A stretch of DNA of 15,768 nt from Erysipelotrichaceae bacterium (GTDB lineage: Bacteria > Bacillota_I > Bacilli_A > Erysipelotrichales > Erysipelotrichaceae), in contig JAIKXJ010000023.1 of NCBI GenBank assembly GCA_024684175.1, positions 1 through 15,768 on the forward strand, given 5' to 3'. Below the pieces are notes generated by a model. That model did not search any database. It worked only from the letters and a program-made list of their open reading frames with translations, and was not told where the DNA came from. The position numbers were made by a program, and so were the translations under genes. Below are positions 14,447 to 15,768 of this stretch, one piece after another (positions within the stretch are counted from its first letter, which is position 1; each line of letters starts with the position of its first letter).

Positions 14447-14950
14447 ATGAAAAAATCTGAAACCAGAACTTTGGCTCTGATGGCCATCTATTGCGCTCTG
14501 TTCGTCGTATTTGACCGCGTGTCTGACATGTTGAATCTGTTCAAGATGGCAAACGGCGGCAAGCTCAACTTCGGTCCGATCGCGCTCTTGATCTGTTCCT
14601 ATCATCTGGGCTGGAAGAAAGGCACACTGGTCGGTATCGTTTCTGTTTTCTTACAGCTGGTCATCGGTTCCGTATCGTGGTACGGCATTGCCAGTTTCTT
14701 GTTGGATTATATGATCGCTTATGCGGTCTATGGCCTGGCATCGCTGTTCCCGAACATTTCGTATTTCTATTCCGGCATCTTTGTGACCAGTGCGATCCGT
14801 CTGCTGTCATCGACTCTGGCCGGAACGATCGTCTGGGAATCCCCGTTCTGGGCATCGCTCACATATAATGCTTCGTATATGATCCCGACGACGCTTTGTG
14901 CCGTCATCATCGTTCCATTACTTTGCGAACGTCTCAAGAAAATATGGTAA
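14447..14950 (+). CDS. thiT: ThiT, thiamine-binding S component of an ECF transporter
   Basis: This is a 167-residue membrane protein with about six helices, the usual size for an ECF substrate-binding subunit. It binds thiamine and uses a shared energising module (EcfA, EcfA', EcfT) encoded elsewhere; none of those genes is in this window. The NGGKLNFGPIALL segment (~36-48), the LLDYMIAYAVYG segment (~85-96) and the WASLTYNASYM motif near the C-terminus (Trp135, Tyr140, Asn141, Tyr144) fit the aromatic thiamine pocket of ThiT. The preceding TPP riboswitch independently supports the thiamine assignment. GGAGG lies 9 nt before the ATG and is part of the riboswitch hairpin. Confidence 0.92.
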   Translation: MKKSETRTLALMAIYCALFVVFDRVSDMLNLFKMANGGKLNFGPIALLICSYHLGWKKGTLVGIVSVFLQLVIGSVSWYGIASFLLDYMIAYAVYGLASLFPNISYFYSGIFVTSAIRLLSSTLAGTIVWESPFWASLTYNASYMIPTTLCAVIIVPLLCERLKKIW

Positions 14951-14959
14951 GATATCTTC

Positions 14960-15499
14960 ATGTGCGAATTGAAGATAGGAGACAGCGTATACGTTCAGTC
15001 GTTCAAGCATAACGGTGCAGTGCACAGGACCTGGTCCAAAGCGCTGGTCGTGGATGTGCTTGAGGATTGTTATGTCGTGGTGACCGACCATACCTGGGTC
15101 GTGGAAGCAGATAACCGCCGCTGGCTCACCAGAGAACCGGCCATCTGCTTCTACTATAAGAACAGATGGTTCAATATCATCTCGATGGTCCGCAAGAACG
15201 GCATCTACTATTACTGTAATGTCGCAACGCCGTCCATCTATGACGGGGAAGCCATCAAAAACGTCGACTATGACCTGGATGTCAAAGTCTTTCCGGATGA
15301 CACCTACATGGTGCTGGATGAGAATGAATTCGCATATCATTGTCAGAAGATGAATTATTCCAAAGAAGTGAAGGAATTGTGCATCAAGGCGAAGGATGAA
15401 CTTGTCGAGATGGTCAAGGAAAAGAAGAAACCGTTTCAGTTCTCGTATATCAACGATTACATCATGAAGTATTTCGAACTGGTATTTGAAAAAGAATAG
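14960..15499 (+). CDS. DUF402 / Ntdp-family nucleoside di- and triphosphate phosphatase (YgaC-like)
   Basis: The 179-residue protein closely follows B. subtilis YgaC and S. aureus SA1684. It shares SFKHNGAVHRTW (~14-25), RWLTREPAICFYY (~54-66), RWFNIISMVRKNGIYYYCN (~69-87) and YDLDVKVFPDDTY (~104-116). SA1684 is reported to hydrolyse nucleoside diphosphates and triphosphates with a divalent metal, probably bound by the conserved acidic residues of the last block. The start agrees with the family N-terminus, but no Shine-Dalgarno is visible; a 10-bp palindrome AAGATATCTT (14949-14958) fills the gap after thiT. It probably belongs to the thiT transcript. The exact cellular role is not settled. 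Confidence 0.9.
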   Translation: MCELKIGDSVYVQSFKHNGAVHRTWSKALVVDVLEDCYVVVTDHTWVVEADNRRWLTREPAICFYYKNRWFNIISMVRKNGIYYYCNVATPSIYDGEAIKNVDYDLDVKVFPDDTYMVLDENEFAYHCQKMNYSKEVKELCIKAKDELVEMVKEKKKPFQFSYINDYIMKYFELVFEKE

Positions 15500-15504
15500 C
15501 GGAT

Positions 15505-15563
15505 ATGACTGGAGTCGACAAAAAAGTAATAAAATTATTAAAAAAGTTGTTGACTTCAGTCAT
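15505..15563 (+). repeat. Inverted repeat overlapping the rRNA promoter -35
   Basis: The arms 15505-15519 and 15549-15563 are 15 nt each and match at 13 of 15 as DNA. In plus-strand RNA the two mismatches become G-U pairs, so all 15 pair, and two more A-U pairs can extend inward. The 29-nt AT-rich centre contains a smaller TAATAA/TTATTA stem. The right arm includes the -35 box TTGACT. No T run follows, so it is not a classic terminator. Confidence 0.8.
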
Positions 15564-15578
15564 GCATTCTGATAGTAT
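15550..15578 (+). promoter_or_regulatory. rRNA operon promoter
   Basis: TTGACT (15550-15555), a 17-nt spacer and TAGTAT (15573-15578) precede the 16S leader. An overlapping TATAAA (15576-15581) would need a 20-nt spacer. The AT-rich block at 15520-15548 is in UP-element position. The start would be near 15585. Confidence 0.75.
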
Positions 15579-15616
15579 AAATAAGCACCCCATAAGAGAC
15601 ATCCGATAAGGATGAA

Positions 15617-15648
15617 CGAATGGAGATGCGATTCGATCTTTGAAAACT
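15617..15648 (+). promoter_or_regulatory. rrn leader boxB-like hairpin and boxA antitermination site
   Basis: CGAAT (15617-15621) and ATTCG (15631-15635) form a 5-bp stem with a 9-nt loop. The boxA-like GATCTTTGAAAACT (15635-15648) follows at once, as found ahead of 16S genes in many Firmicutes. BoxA recruits NusB-NusE to prevent premature termination of rRNA transcripts. Confidence 0.7.
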
Positions 15649-15690
15649 AAATAAGAAGCAATTAAACAAAACGTCAATTCATTTAAAATC

Positions 15691-15707
15691 AAGAACAAAT
15701 TGTTCTT
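15691..15707. repeat. 17-nt palindrome in the 16S leader
   Basis: AAGAACAA, a central A, and TTGTTCTT form a perfect inverted repeat 16 nt before the mature 16S start. It may be part of the precursor processing stem that pairs with sequence beyond the 16S 3' end, which lies outside the window. Confidence 0.6.
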
Positions 15708-15722
15708 AAATAAACGAGTCAT

Positions 15723-15768
<46 letters not shown>

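Overview
The window looks like a chromosomal segment of a low-to-mid GC Firmicute. The evidence is the ybeY-dgkA-cdd-era-recO order, AGGAGG-type ribosome binding sites, a CIRCE element, a TPP riboswitch, a YgaC/Ntdp-family gene, and the start of a Firmicutes-type 16S rRNA gene. An Erysipelotrichia-like host is my best guess, but that is inference and not shown by any single marker.

Layout. Positions 1-652 carry a leftward tRNA array. In transcription order it is Cys-Leu-Pro-Met-Ile2-Ser-fMet, with fMet cut by the window edge, and it is driven by a promoter at 681-709. Divergent from it, 787-6060 encodes a 1757-residue, proline-poor, charged coiled-coil protein of unknown function that contains a long internal duplication; it ends at a strong palindromic terminator. 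A promoter at 6094-6122 starts a two-gene operon of a GPH-type (MFS) symporter and an Ntn-fold linear amide C-N hydrolase. This operon converges on htpG, and the two share a bidirectional terminator.

htpG reads leftward from a promoter overlapped by a CIRCE operator. Back to back with it, a rightward operon begins with an apparently leaderless ybeY and continues through dgkA, cdd, era and recO, tightly overlapped, to a lipoprotein D,D-carboxypeptidase. A compact TPP riboswitch then precedes thiT, followed by a DUF402 (YgaC-like) nucleotide phosphatase. The last 270 bases hold an inverted repeat overlapping an rRNA promoter, a leader with boxB/boxA-like elements, and the first ~46 bases of 16S rRNA.

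Functionally the right half is core housekeeping: ribosome maturation (YbeY, Era, rRNA), lipid carrier recycling (DgkA), pyrimidine salvage (Cdd), recombination (RecO), wall trimming and thiamine uptake. The least understood material is the giant coiled-coil protein and the transporter-amidase pair. GATC tetranucleotides are strikingly over-represented in the coding regions, apparently because codons before ATC (Ile) nearly always end in G when they can.
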